A DNA stretch of 64,000 bases. Source: Methanosarcina sp. MTP4. GTDB lineage: Archaea; Halobacteriota; Methanosarcinia; Methanosarcinales; Methanosarcinaceae. The stretch spans positions 4,054,808 to 4,118,807 of the forward strand of contig NZ_CP009505.1 of the NCBI RefSeq assembly GCF_000970045.1, in the 5' to 3' direction. The position numbers and the translations under genes are program-made. The notes under the pieces are model-generated. The model searched no databases and was not told the DNA's origin. It was given only the letters and a program-made list of their open reading frames with translations. Shown piece by piece: positions 52,035 through 61,747 of the stretch (positions within the stretch are counted from its first letter, which is position 1; each line of letters begins with the position of its first letter).

Positions 52035-54377
52035 ATGAAAGACACACTCTTCACGAACGAGCCTTCCTACATCAAGCACCCGCTTATAAAACCCGATACC
52101 GTGGAGCAGAGGCTCTACCAGCTCAACCTGGCAGGAAAAGCCCTGGAGGGTCCGAGCCTGGTGGTGCTCCCGACAGGCCTTGGAAAGACCATCATAGCCC
52201 TTTTTGTTATTGCTTCCCGGCTCCAGCGTTTCGGGGGAAAAGCCCTCCTGCTTTCCCCGACCAAACCCCTGGTGGAGCAGCATGCGTCTTTTTTCAGGAG
52301 GGTAATGAACATCCCCGAAGAGGAAGTCCTGACCTTTACGGGGAGCATCTCTCCTGCGGAGCGGGAAAAGCTCTGGGAAAAAGGCAGGCTGATCGTGTCC
52401 ACGCCCCAGGTAATCGAAAACGACATCCTGACAAAGCGGATCAGCCTCGAGGACGTAAGCCATGTCACCTTTGACGAAGCCCACAGGGCTGTTGGGAATT
52501 ACGCTTACACTTTCATTGCGGAAAAGTACTTTGAAGCTGCCAAAAACCCGCACATCCTGGCGATTACCGCAAGCCCCGGGAGTTCCGACGAGAAAATTGC
52601 CGAGGTTTGCGAAGCCCTCCATATCGAGAACGTTGCGGTGAAAACGGAAAAGGACAGGGACGTCAGGCCCTATGTGCAGGAAAAGGAAATCGAATGGGTA
52701 AAGGTAAACCTTCCACCCGAAATGAAGGAGGTCAGGGACCTGCTTGAAATAATCATGGACGACCGCATAGGGAAACTCGGGGAACTGGGCTTTCCGGTTG
52801 CTGCCCGGAAAAACATGTCCAAGAAAGACCTGCTGGCCCTCCAGAAAAGTCTCCAGTCCGAACTACGGGGGGAAGGAAACCCGGCAGTCTTTACCGCCCT
52901 TTCGGTCCTGGCAGAGATGATGAAACTGAACCACGGCATAGAACTTATCGAGACTCAGGGAGTGCTTGCCCTTAAAAAATACCTGGAAAAACTCGGACAG
53001 GAAGCCTTTGCAAAAGGCGGGACCAAAGCCGCAAAACGGCTGATGGAAGACCTGTACATGCGAAAAGCCCTCCACATGTTAAAAGAAAATATGGGGGAAG
53101 TCGAGCACCCGAAACTCGGCCTGGCACAAAAAATCGTATCCGGACAGCTTGAAGGAAGCCCGGAATCAAGGGTTATCGTCTTTACTAACTACAGGGATAC
53201 TGCGGAAATGGTCACGGATGCCCTTTCCGAAGTTCCGGGTCTTTCCCCTGTCCGCTTTGTGGGGCAGAGTTCGAAGTACAAAGATAAAGGACTTACCCAG
53301 AAAAAGCAGGTAGAAATCATAGAGAAATTCAGGGAAGGGGAATACAACGTCCTGGTAGCGACTTCCGTGGCAGAAGAAGGGCTTGACATCCCTTCCACCG
53401 ACCTTGTGCTTTTCTACGAACCAATCCCCTCGGAAATCCGGAGCATCCAGCGCAAAGGCAGGACCGGGAGGCTTCATAAGGGCAGGGTCGTCGTGCTGGT
53501 GACGAAAGGGACCAGGGATGAAGCTTACTACTGGAGCAGCAAAAACAAGGAAAAAAGGATGCTGAACAGCATGCACGGCCTGGAGTCTGCTCTGTGTTCG
53601 AAAAAGACCACCAGCCTTTCGGCTTTTGAAAACGGAACTGAAGCAGAAGCAGGTGCAGAAGCAGGTGCAGAGTTCGAAAAGCAAAAGACCCTCGGGGAGT
53701 TTGAAGTTCCAGACGAAACAGGGGGCGAAACCCTCAGAGTAGTCATCGACCACCGGGAAACGAAAAGCGGGGTTGCAAAATCCCTCGACCGGATGGGGGT
53801 GGGACTGAGCTTCAAGGCCCTGGAGGTCGGAGACTATGTGGTGAGCGACCGTGTAGCGGTTGAGAGAAAACGCACCGATGACTTTGCCAGTTCCCTGATT
53901 GACGGAAAACGCAACCTCTTTGCCCAGCTCTCGGACCTTGCCCGGGTGTATGAAAAACCTGTCCTGATTATCGAAGGTGAAGACCTGTTCACCGCAAGGC
54001 AGCTCAATCCGAATGCTATTTACGGCTCCCTGGCGTCCATTGCCATCGATTTCGGGGTTTCCATCCTTTATTCCCGGGACGAAGGAGAAACGGCTTCAAT
54101 CCTGAAAGTGCTTGCAAAGCGCGAGCAGATAGGAGAAAAACGCGAGGTCAACCCCCACGGGAAAAAGTCCGCCAGTACCCTTGCCGAGCAGCAGGAATAC
54201 CTGGTCTCCGCAATCTCCAACATAGGACCCAAAGCCGCCAGAAACCTCCTCCTCCATTTAGGGTCCGTGGAAGCTGTCATGAACGCCGACACGGAAGAGC
54301 TTCAAAAGGTAAAGCTGATCGGCCCGAAAACCGCAGCCAGGATAAGAGAAATCGTAACGAGTCAGTACAAAGGATAA
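52035..54377 (+). CDS. hef: Hef helicase-nuclease (FANCM/XPF-like)
   Basis: Acts at stalled replication forks. The 780-residue protein has an N-terminal SF2 helicase with LPTGLGKTIIA (Walker A), FDEAHRAVGN (DEAH), TASPGSSD and the QRKGRTGR motif VI. A C-terminal XPF-type nuclease carries the VERKRTDDF core (ERKxxxD), and tandem HhH motifs end the protein (ISNIGPKAARNLL, VKLIGPKTAARI). The linker (about 525-560) is Glu/Ala-rich with a repeated GAEAGAE. Full length for archaeal Hef. Confidence 0.94.
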   Translation: MKDTLFTNEPSYIKHPLIKPDTVEQRLYQLNLAGKALEGPSLVVLPTGLGKTIIALFVIASRLQRFGGKALLLSPTKPLVEQHASFFRRVMNIPEEEVLTFTGSISPAEREKLWEKGRLIVSTPQVIENDILTKRISLEDVSHVTFDEAHRAVGNYAYTFIAEKYFEAAKNPHILAITASPGSSDEKIAEVCEALHIENVAVKTEKDRDVRPYVQEKEIEWVKVNLPPEMKEVRDLLEIIMDDRIGKLGELGFPVAARKNMSKKDLLALQKSLQSELRGEGNPAVFTALSVLAEMMKLNHGIELIETQGVLALKKYLEKLGQEAFAKGGTKAAKRLMEDLYMRKALHMLKENMGEVEHPKLGLAQKIVSGQLEGSPESRVIVFTNYRDTAEMVTDALSEVPGLSPVRFVGQSSKYKDKGLTQKKQVEIIEKFREGEYNVLVATSVAEEGLDIPSTDLVLFYEPIPSEIRSIQRKGRTGRLHKGRVVVLVTKGTRDEAYYWSSKNKEKRMLNSMHGLESALCSKKTTSLSAFENGTEAEAGAEAGAEFEKQKTLGEFEVPDETGGETLRVVIDHRETKSGVAKSLDRMGVGLSFKALEVGDYVVSDRVAVERKRTDDFASSLIDGKRNLFAQLSDLARVYEKPVLIIEGEDLFTARQLNPNAIYGSLASIAIDFGVSILYSRDEGETASILKVLAKREQIGEKREVNPHGKKSASTLAEQQEYLVSAISNIGPKAARNLLLHLGSVEAVMNADTEELQKVKLIGPKTAARIREIVTSQYKG

Positions 54378-54590
54378 AAAGAAAAAAAAACAGGATTTAA
54401 AATATAAAAGCCAGGACCCTGCAGAAATAAAAACCATATAATGACCAGGAGGAAGCGGACAACGTCAGAGGAAAACCGCTTTTATCAGTACATGAAACAA
54501 TAACATTTAACCCTGCAGACCCCGGAAAATTCCGTTTTTTTAAAAAGGAAATTCCCTGGAGGGAATTCCCACGAGAGAGAACCGGTCTCT

Positions 54591-54770
54591 TTAATACCTT
54601 TTAAGGTTGCAACGCCTTTTCAAATGATGCCCAAGCACGGTACTTTCCGGTTCAGACAGCATGCAGAAAAGGAGGACGATCCACCCGAAAGGAACCAGAA
54701 GGACCAATCCACAAAGCAATTCTAGAAAGGTAAATAGATATGAAACCAGACCTCTGGACATATCTCGCAT
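54591..54770 (-). CDS. Small membrane protein, 59 residues
   Basis: ATG 54770 is preceded by GAGGTGATG at a 6-base spacing, a good ribosome site. The peptide MRDMSRGLVSYLFTFLELL continues into a long hydrophobic stretch (GLVLLVPFGWIVLLFCML) and a basic tail (HHLKRRCNLKRY). One or two membrane segments. No family is recognised. It stands alone. Confidence 0.55.
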   Translation of the reverse strand: MRDMSRGLVSYLFTFLELLCGLVLLVPFGWIVLLFCMLSEPESTVLGHHLKRRCNLKRY

Positions 54771-55472
54771 GCTTTCATCACCTCTCAATAGTAAAGTGTG
54801 AGTTTCTAAAATATAAAGACTTCTAAAATAAATTTATGAAAAATCGTGATAGATAAAAGAAGGGGTCTGGAACAGGATCCGGAAAAAAGGGCTTTATTCT
54901 CAATGATAAATAGTGATATATGAACTGTCTTCAAAGAGAGTTTGAAAAATATTTTCACAATAGAAAAAATACCTTCCATCTGATAACGAAAAATCTTTCC
55001 CCCACAGAATCAGGATTCATAAAATGAGAAATAGAAACCCTACCTGAGAAAATGAAGGGCCGGAATTGTAACGATAAATCAGGATCTATTAAAAATAATA
55101 TCGAAAGTTCTATATTTGTAGAAATATACAGAGATGAAAATACCGAAGTCTTTATAAAAATCTGCAGAAACCTTGACCCAGGCAAATAAGAGGAGAAAAG
55201 ACAGCAAGAGGGGCAACGGCGTGAAGCGGGGAGGAGCCGTAAACCTGAAAGGAAAAATATGCCCGAAGATAATTTTCCGGCGCATTCCATCTCCTTGCAG
55301 CGAGTCAGGGCGCTCTTACCTGAGAGTACCGGGACGATTGTCAGCCTCTAACCCTTAAATCCTCAAACCGTCAGCCTCTAAAATTTAAATCATCAACCAG
55401 GGCAAGAATTGAGTATTCATTCCTTTCTTTATTCCTTTCTCAGTATTTTCTCAGTATTTTCTCAGTATTTTC
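54771..55472. other. Spacer with no clear gene
   Basis: AT-rich at left. The right part carries CCGTCAGCCTCTAAMCCTTAAAT-like units twice (55340-55400, given in IUPAC form and longer than shown) and the TCTCAGTATTTT array. Short frames on both strands lack ribosome sites and I do not support them. Confidence 0.4.
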
Positions 55473-55485
55473 TCAGTATTTTCTC
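55438..55485. repeat. 12-bp tandem repeat TCTCAGTATTTT overlapping a stop codon
   Basis: Four exact copies. The stop of the p27-type gene (55473-55475) lies inside the array. The last codons of the gene (LRKY-stop) are a copy of the unit. Confidence 0.9.
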
Positions 55486-56081
55486 AAACTCTCGATAAGG
55501 CTCAGACCTTTTTCAATCAGTTCGAACTCCTCAATGACCCTTCGGGGATCCTTTTCAGCCTGCAGGAAAGTGGCAATGCTGATGAGTTTTCTCAGGAGCA
55601 GGGCTTCAAGCTCTGCCCGGTCTCCCTGAAGTTCGAGGACGTCAGCAGGTCCGGCATTTTGTACTGCAGCCTTCTGCCGGGGCAGCTCTTTGCTCTCGGG
55701 GACAGGGCTCTGTACCTCTGCCCTGAACTGCGGGACCCTCTCTTCTACTTCCACGGCTGCTTCTGCTCTCCTGGGCTCGAACCAGGAATTCTGACGGCTT
55801 TCCTGGACTTCCTTGTTGGTATCATACCAGGGCCTGCTTTTCTCGGGCAAAGTTCCGGTTTCCGGGGCAGGCCTTTCCACGGGAGCTTCCGGGACTGCTT
55901 CTATGGATGCCTCTGTTTCCTCTTCTCCTTCCTCCCGGACATCACAGAGTGGACAGATTACCTGACCCTGGTACCTGAACTTCGGAGCACCACAAACTTT
56001 GCAGTGCTCGGCAAGCATCGTACCTCCGAGTTCAAGGAAGCGAGCTATTCTTTTTACCTTCTGATCTTTCTCGGAATCCAT
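55473..56081 (-). CDS. Autoantigen p27 (SSSCA1)-type zinc-ribbon protein
   Basis: The 202-residue protein has an N-terminal helix and zinc ribbon: RFLELGGTMLAEHCKVCGAPKF (in part), then ICPLCD, four cysteines as CxxC...CxxC. This matches the archaeal Sjogren/scleroderma p27-like family, whose function is unknown. The middle is a Glu/Pro/Ala-rich disordered linker. The C-terminus is a predicted helical pair (LEALLLRKLISIATFLQAEK, in part). Confidence 0.82.
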   Translation of the reverse strand: MDSEKDQKVKRIARFLELGGTMLAEHCKVCGAPKFRYQGQVICPLCDVREEGEEETEASIEAVPEAPVERPAPETGTLPEKSRPWYDTNKEVQESRQNSWFEPRRAEAAVEVEERVPQFRAEVQSPVPESKELPRQKAAVQNAGPADVLELQGDRAELEALLLRKLISIATFLQAEKDPRRVIEEFELIEKGLSLIESLRKY

Positions 56082-56520
56082 GTGTTAACCATCCTCTCTG
56101 CACACATTCGTACTTCTCTTATAAGATTTCTCCTTTCCGCTCCATATATATTAAGCTACCTCAATTATGCCCTTCGAGGGAAAAACCCCAGGATAAAAGA
56201 AGGCATCGGGGTGAAGGAAAATATCAAGGAAAAGAAGAAGACCAGAAAAAAGTAAAGCATCAAGCCAAGAAAAGACCAGAATAAAGGAAAAACCTCGAGT
56301 TACTTTCGGATAATGGAGCATGAACGGCATCAAGCCAAGAAAAGACCAGAATAAAGGAAAAACAGAGGGGAAATAAAAACACTATACCAAAAGACAATGA
56401 GAAAATAAAAAAAATGATAATATCGGGAATTACCGATAATATTTTATATAACAAACCTGTCTTACACTAAATTAGCTAGCTCTTATTTTACATTACAATT
56501 AACCACCGAAGGTGATTTGA
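56082..56520. other. Divergent spacer before the UPF0147 gene
   Basis: Contains a 37-bp direct duplication (separate entry). TATA-like ATATTTTATATAAC at about 56438-56452 is a good promoter for the UPF0147 gene. GAAGGTGATTTGA is its ribosome site. Confidence 0.6.
56257..56363. repeat. 37-bp exact direct repeat
   Basis: The unit from GCATCAAGCCAAGAAAAGAC to ATAAAGGAAAAAC occurs at 56257-56293 and 56327-56363, 70 bases apart, with a 33-base unique spacer. Confidence 0.9.
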
Positions 56521-56793
56521 ATGTCATCAGTTGATTCAACAGAAGTTATCAGGCAATGTCTCCATGTCTTAGAAAGCATAACCAACGACTCGTCGGTTCC
56601 CAGAAATATCAGGCGTTCCGTAAACGAAATCACGGATATCCTTACCAATGATTCCGAGCCCCTTTTCCTCAGGGCCGCATCCAGCATCTCCATTCTCGAG
56701 GACGTCAGCAACGACCCAAACCTCCCACTGCACACAAGAACCCTTATCTGGAACCTCTCAAGCCAGCTCGAAACCATTCCCGTTGACGAGTAA
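56521..56793 (+). CDS. UPF0147 family protein
   Basis: A 90-residue all-helical archaeal protein of unknown function. The pattern [20 protein letters not shown] and [20 protein letters not shown], with paired VPRNIR/LPLHTR, is typical of UPF0147. GAAGGTGATTTG precedes the ATG. Confidence 0.88.
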   Translation: MSSVDSTEVIRQCLHVLESITNDSSVPRNIRRSVNEITDILTNDSEPLFLRAASSISILEDVSNDPNLPLHTRTLIWNLSSQLETIPVDE

Positions 56794-57476
56794 ATCCGTT
56801 GATGAGTGAGTGGCACTTAAATTGACACTTGAAACAAGAAAAAACACAATTTCTCAAAGGACACAATTCTTCCAAAGAACAAAATTATCTCTCAACTCTT
56901 GAGATAAACCCAGAATAAAAAACCGAATACACACGCTAAAAACGAACTTAAAGCTTCGGAGACGGAAAGCGCGCTTCGAATACGTTTTTAAGACCTCCCT
57001 GTTTAAAGCCCAAAAGGTCACCTTGTTCTGAAAAAAGACAGCAGGGAAACGTCATCTTTATAATTCATATATACTGTCGGCTGATGCGGGTGCACTCCGA
57101 AACGAGTGCGCTTCCGGGAAAGCCAGGCACAGAAAATAGGGAAAAAATACCCTTTACTTCTTTTTTATCCATTCCGTGTGAAGCAGAATTAGAAGCCTCA
57201 TTTCGGATCTATTGGAGCTTATCAAAACGGAGTTTATCAAAACGGAGTTTATCGAAAAGGAGCCTATCAAAACGGAGCTTATAGAAACACGAAAAACTCC
57301 GGAAACTCCGGGAAAACAGAGAAGTTACAAATTTTAAGAAATATGGATGTCACCGATAGGCATAATATGTTTGAAGGGAAAATTGCTGGAAGTATTCAGC
57401 AAACTTTGAACAAATCCTGTACAATCCACAAAGGGAAAGGTTTGAACCGGGCCTTCTCGAGGGGGTAATGAAATAA
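56794..57476. other. Spacer between UPF0147 and translin genes
   Basis: No gene is seen. GCACTC-CGAAAC-GAGTGC (about 57090-57107) is a perfect 6-bp hairpin in a GC-rich patch just after TATA-like TCATATATAC (57066-57075). A small RNA is possible. A 15-bp tandem repeat follows at 57214. Confidence 0.45.
57214..57288. repeat. 15-bp tandem repeat GGAGCTTATCAAAAC
   Basis: Five copies with one or two changes each. Confidence 0.88.
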
Positions 57477-58154
57477 ATGCTCGAAGAAATTTCAGCCAGG
57501 GTAAGGGAAAATTTTGAGGCAAAGGATAGGGTAAGAGAAGAAGGACTAAAGCTTTCCCGGCAGGTCGTTAGGGACTGCCGGACCGCTACGTTTGCCCTGC
57601 ACGGACAGAATTTCAAAAAAGCCGAAAAGAACATCGAAGAAGCAAAAAAAGCCCTTTTCAAGCTTGATGTTCTCTTCGAGGAGCACTCTGACATTTACCA
57701 CGCAGGCTTTGTGGAACACGCCCAACAGGAGTTTGCAGAAGCCTCCATCCTTTTAGACCTGCTCAGGGAAGAAGAAAAACCTGAAACACTGCCTTCCCCG
57801 GAAACCCTGAGCATCGGATATGCAGCCTACCTGAACGGGCTCGGAGACGTTGTGGGAGAACTCAGGAGGCATGTCCTGGACCTTATAAGGACGGAAGCCC
57901 TGGAAAAAGCCGAAGTGTTTTTAGGGATAATGGAAAATATCCATGCAGTCCTTATGGACTTTGACTACCCGGACGCGATAACCCGGGGGCTCAGGCGAAA
58001 GACCGACGTAGCCCGCGGCCTGATCGAAAAGACCAGGGGAGACCTCATCAACGCAATCCAGCAAAAGAAACTGGAAACGGCAATGAGAGAACTGGAATCC
58101 AAGCTTGGACCCGCACCGTTCCCGGAGGAACAAATTGGCCCGGGATCACGGTAA
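57477..58154 (+). CDS. Translin family protein
   Basis: An archaeal relative of eukaryotic translin/TRAX, nucleic-acid-binding barrels that can act as RNases. The 225-residue helical protein has the conserved GYAAYLNGLGDVVGELRRHV (first 20 shown) and YPDAITRGLRRKTDVARGLIE (part) segments. The ATG is 5 bases from the stop of an upstream TAATGAAATAA stretch. GAGGGGG (about 57461) is the ribosome site. Confidence 0.87.
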   Translation: MLEEISARVRENFEAKDRVREEGLKLSRQVVRDCRTATFALHGQNFKKAEKNIEEAKKALFKLDVLFEEHSDIYHAGFVEHAQQEFAEASILLDLLREEEKPETLPSPETLSIGYAAYLNGLGDVVGELRRHVLDLIRTEALEKAEVFLGIMENIHAVLMDFDYPDAITRGLRRKTDVARGLIEKTRGDLINAIQQKKLETAMRELESKLGPAPFPEEQIGPGSR

Positions 58155-58199
58155 ATCACATTAACCACACTAAGCAGACTTCCAGAATTCAGAATACCC

Positions 58200-58348
58200 A
58201 TAATTCAAACTTCATAATACAGGATTCCCATAATGTAAACTTCATAATCATAATACAAAATTTCATAATACAAAATTTCATAATACAAAATTTCATAATG
58301 CGGAAATCCATAATTCAAACCATAATTCAAACCATAATTCAAACTTCA
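58200..58348. repeat. CATAATACAAAATTT / CATAATTCAAAC repeats before sepS
   Basis: The 15-bp unit CATAATACAAAATTT occurs four times (about 58250-58297). The 12-bp unit CATAATTCAAAC occurs three times (about 58309-58346). Looser copies lie on the left. Confidence 0.85.
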
Positions 58349-58412
58349 TAATGAGCAGATGAATATAGCACTGCGATAAAGGATTCCGATAATCAATCAC
58401 AAGAGGATACCC

Positions 58413-60032
58413 ATGAGATTTGATCCAGAGAAGATAAAAAAGGAAACAAAGGAGAACTTTGACCTTGCCTGGAACGAGGGGAAAAACCTGATCAAAACCC
58501 CTTCCCTGAACGAACGTTATCCCAGGACTACCCTGAAGTACGGGAAAGCCCACCCGGTCTATGACACCATACAGAAGCTGAGGGAAGCTTACCTCCGCAT
58601 GGGCTTTGAAGAAATGATGAACCCTCTGATCGTGGATGAAAAAGAAGTCCACAAACAGTTCGGAAGCGAAGCCCTGGCAGTTCTGGACCGCTGTTTCTAC
58701 CTGGCAGGCCTGCCCCGCCCGAATGTGGGGATTTCTGACGAGAGAATCGCCCGGGTCATGGAGATCCTTGGAGACGTAGGGGAAGAAGGCGTTGACAAAA
58801 TAAGGAAAGTTCTCCATGCATACAAGAAAGGCAAGGTTGAAGGAGACGACCTGGTCCCTGAAATTTCCGCAGCCCTGGAGGTTTCGGACGCCCTTGTGGC
58901 TGAGATGATTGACCGGGTTTTCCCGGAATTCAAGGAACTGGTGCCCGTGGCAAGCACAAAGACCCTTCGCAGCCACATGACCAGCGGCTGGTTCATTTCC
59001 CTTGGTGCTCTGCTTGAGCGAAAAGAACCTCCCTTCCATTTCTTCTCAGTGGACCGCTGTTTCAGGCGGGAACAGCAGGAAGACGCTTCCAGGCTCATGA
59101 CCTATTACTCGGCTTCCTGCGTAATCATGGACGAGGACGTGACTGTAGACCACGGGAAAGCCGTTGCAGAAGGTCTCCTCTCCCAGTTCGGCTTTGAAAA
59201 GTTCCTCTTCAGGCCCGACGAAAAACGCAGCAAGTACTATGTGCCTGACACCCAGATCGAAGTCTTTGCTTTCCACCCGAAACTCGTGGGTTCAAACTCC
59301 AAGTACTCGGACGGCTGGATAGAGGTCGCAACCTTCGGGATCTATTCCCCGACAGCCCTTGCCGAATATGACATTCCGTGTCCGGTTATGAACCTGGGGC
59401 TCGGAGTCGAGCGCCTTGCCATGATCCTCCACGACGCCCCCGACATCCGCTCTTTGACCTATCCGCAGATCCCCCAGTACTGTGAATGGGAGATTTCCGA
59501 CAGCGAGCTTGCAAAGCAGATATACGTTGACAGGGTCCCGGAAACCCCCGAAGGCAGGGCCATTGGGGAAGCAGTAGTTACCCAGTGCGAACTGCACGGG
59601 GGCGAACCTAGCCCCTGCGCTTTCCCTGCCTGGGAAGGGGAAATTTGCGGAAAGAAGGTAAAGGTATCCGTAATCGAACCCGAGGAAGAGACAAAACTCT
59701 GCGGTCCCGCAGCTTTTAATGAAGTCGTCGCCTATAATGGGGACATCCTGGGGCTTCCGAACACCAAAAAATGGAAGAAAGCCTTTGAAAACCACTCCGC
59801 AATGGCCGGGATCCGCTTCATAGAAGCTTTTGCCGCCCAGGCTGCCCGGGAAATCGAAGAAGCCGCAATGTCCGGGGCAGAGGAACACATCACAAGGGTC
59901 AGGATTGTAAAGGTCCCTTCGGAAGTCAACCTGAGGATAGGCCCCATGGCCCAGCGCTACATCACGGGCAAGAATAAGAAGATCGACATCAGAGGCCCTA
60001 TTTTCACCACGGTTAAAGCTGAGTTTGAATAA
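58413..60032 (+). CDS. sepS: O-phosphoseryl-tRNA(Cys) synthetase SepRS
   Basis: Charges tRNA(Cys) with O-phosphoserine, the first step of the tRNA-dependent cysteine route of methanogens (SepCysS completes it and is not in the window). The 539-residue class II enzyme has MRFDPEKIKKETKENFDLAW, motif 2 region DRCFRREQQEDASRLM, and motif 3 LGLGVERLAMI. CAAGAGGAT precedes the ATG. Confidence 0.95.
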   Translation: MRFDPEKIKKETKENFDLAWNEGKNLIKTPSLNERYPRTTLKYGKAHPVYDTIQKLREAYLRMGFEEMMNPLIVDEKEVHKQFGSEALAVLDRCFYLAGLPRPNVGISDERIARVMEILGDVGEEGVDKIRKVLHAYKKGKVEGDDLVPEISAALEVSDALVAEMIDRVFPEFKELVPVASTKTLRSHMTSGWFISLGALLERKEPPFHFFSVDRCFRREQQEDASRLMTYYSASCVIMDEDVTVDHGKAVAEGLLSQFGFEKFLFRPDEKRSKYYVPDTQIEVFAFHPKLVGSNSKYSDGWIEVATFGIYSPTALAEYDIPCPVMNLGLGVERLAMILHDAPDIRSLTYPQIPQYCEWEISDSELAKQIYVDRVPETPEGRAIGEAVVTQCELHGGEPSPCAFPAWEGEICGKKVKVSVIEPEEETKLCGPAAFNEVVAYNGDILGLPNTKKWKKAFENHSAMAGIRFIEAFAAQAAREIEEAAMSGAEEHITRVRIVKVPSEVNLRIGPMAQRYITGKNKKIDIRGPIFTTVKAEFE

Positions 60033-60063
60033 AAAATAAGGGACCGAAAGAGGAATGTGCCTC

Positions 60064-60795
60064 ATGCAGAGTGAAAAATCCGCTGTCAAGGGTTTCCCGG
60101 AACTCAGCAGGCTGATGGAAACCGGGGAACCCGTATGCGTGACCTTTGAAATGGGAGAAGAAAACGTAAAAGGGAAACCCGGAGAAGGAAAAACTGAGGA
60201 AGAAGAGACCGGGAGAAAAGAAGCTGCTGAGGCTCGCAGTGAAATCCTTCCCGAAAAATCCGACCTGCTCTTTTGCGAACTCGTGCACAAAGCCCGTTTC
60301 GGGGAAACTTTCAGGATCTCGGGGCAGGGCTGTTCCCCGGGAGATTACGTGCTCGGCCTTTCGGAAGAGAGCCCGGCTGCTTACTACCTGAAATCCGGCA
60401 GGTACAGGGATCCGCAGGCTGCTGAAAAGGCGGTTCTGGCACTTCCCAGGTTCGATAAAAAATTCTGTTCCGTAAGAATCGAGCCCCTTTCCCTGAACAA
60501 AGGAGATTTTGACGTACTGATCCTTTTCCTGAAACCCGAAAAAGCCATGCGCATCGTCCAGGCCAGCGCATACGCGAAAGGAGAAAGGACAAAAATGGAT
60601 ACCCTGGGCGCTGCTTCCGTCTGCGGGGACTGTACGGTGCTCGCCCTCCGGGAAGGCCTGGGGCTTTCCTTCGGGTGCAAGGGATCAAGGAAGCACAGTG
60701 GGTATGAGGACTTTGAGGTCCCTCTCGGGATTGCTTTTGACAAAGTTAAAGAAATAGAAGCCGGGCTTTCAAGCCTTCCCGGGACTCAAGCCTGA
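60064..60795 (+). CDS. DUF169 family protein
   Basis: The 243-residue protein of the DUF169 type shows HKARFGETFRISGQGCSPGDYVLG (part), a middle ALPRFDKKFCSVRIEPL and AASVCGDCTVLALREGLGLSFGCKGSR (part). Conserved Cys residues (CSPG, CGDC, CKGSR) may bind a metal or cluster; function unknown. ATG 60064 is chosen because GAGGA is 9 bases upstream; ATG 60055 is too close to it. The region about 45-60 is a Glu/Lys-rich insert. Confidence 0.8.
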   Translation: MQSEKSAVKGFPELSRLMETGEPVCVTFEMGEENVKGKPGEGKTEEEETGRKEAAEARSEILPEKSDLLFCELVHKARFGETFRISGQGCSPGDYVLGLSEESPAAYYLKSGRYRDPQAAEKAVLALPRFDKKFCSVRIEPLSLNKGDFDVLILFLKPEKAMRIVQASAYAKGERTKMDTLGAASVCGDCTVLALREGLGLSFGCKGSRKHSGYEDFEVPLGIAFDKVKEIEAGLSSLPGTQA

Positions 60796-60816
60796 AAAAA
60801 GGAAAAAACATACAGG

Positions 60817-60914
60817 TCAAAATACTCGGATCAAAATACTCAGATCAAAATACTCAAATCAAAGCACTCAAATCAAAGCACTCAAATCAAAGCACTCAAA
60901 TCAAAGCACTCAAA
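60817..60914. repeat. 14-bp tandem repeat TCAAAGCACTCAAA overlapping a stop codon
   Basis: Seven copies (three TCAAAATACTC-type, four TCAAAGCACTCAAA). The stop of the J-protein gene (60910-60912) is inside the last copy. Confidence 0.9.
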
Positions 60915-61704
60915 TCAGGCTTTTTGCTAAAAGCACCACCTTATCAAAAGTTTCTGTTACAGCACCTAATCCTGAAGCCTTTGCCCCCACAAGGTCGGGA
61001 GAAACAATCGTCAGGACCAGGAAAATACAGATAAGGACAACAGCATAACGAAAAGCCTTCCTTAAGACGAAACCTGCTGAAAACCCGGATTTTTTGCCGG
61101 TATCGTCATCAATATCTTCATCAAGTCCTTCATATTTAACTTTCACATAGGACCAGTCCGCACTGTTTTGCCCTGCACTGTTTTGGCCTGAGCCGTATGA
61201 AACTTCTTTCGACCGGTCATGACGATTCAAACTCTTTTCAGAAGGAAGGTATTTAGACCTCTTGGGTTTTCCGGATTCACCGGGACCTTTGGAGGAGGAA
61301 GCAGGGCTGGACGAGTAGGATTCACGATCGGATTTAAAAGAAACGTAGGAAATGCCGGTCAATTTGAAAGCACCCTTAGAACCTGAAACAGGCTGATCGG
61401 GAACTGGAGAAATGGACGAGTCCGGAGAAGGTGCATCGGAATCGGAAGAAAACCCCTCGGAATCCTCTGGTTCGGAAGAAGCTTCCACTGCCTTTTCTTC
61501 AGGGGGCAGGGACGCGTCGTATACCTTTCTTTTCTGAGGATTTTTTAGAGTCTCGTAAGCCTCTTTGATTTTTATGAACTTTTCATGGGCATCAGGGGAT
61601 TTAGACCTATCAGGATGGTATTTTTTTGCAAGTTCATGATACCTGTATTCAATGTCTTCAGGGTTTGCAACCCTGGGAATGTCCAGCAATTGATAGTAAT
61701 CCAC
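60910..61704 (-). CDS. Membrane-anchored J-domain protein
   Basis: The N-terminal J domain (residues 1-65) carries the Hsp70-stimulating HPD at 30-32 (KKYHPDRSKS). It continues with KIKEAYETLKNPQKRKVYD. A long Ser/Pro-rich disordered linker follows. Near the C-terminus is one membrane segment (AVVLICIFLVLTIV). It lacks the zinc-finger and substrate-binding domains of DnaJ. The start is the GTG at 61704, with GGGGG upstream. It lies 43 bases after the hsp70 stop, probably in one operon, so it likely recruits that short Hsp70 to the membrane. Confidence 0.82.
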   Translation of the reverse strand: MDYYQLLDIPRVANPEDIEYRYHELAKKYHPDRSKSPDAHEKFIKIKEAYETLKNPQKRKVYDASLPPEEKAVEASSEPEDSEGFSSDSDAPSPDSSISPVPDQPVSGSKGAFKLTGISYVSFKSDRESYSSSPASSSKGPGESGKPKRSKYLPSEKSLNRHDRSKEVSYGSGQNSAGQNSADWSYVKVKYEGLDEDIDDDTGKKSGFSAGFVLRKAFRYAVVLICIFLVLTIVSPDLVGAKASGLGAVTETFDKVVLLAKSLI

Positions 61705-61747
61705 TGCCTTTCCCCCTTTGAAAGATCTCATTTGTTAGCTTGAGATG

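Noticed and set aside
55079-55358. Short frames on both strands between the 54591 gene and the p27 gene
   Set aside because: No ribosome sites, mutually overlapping, no coherent protein pattern.
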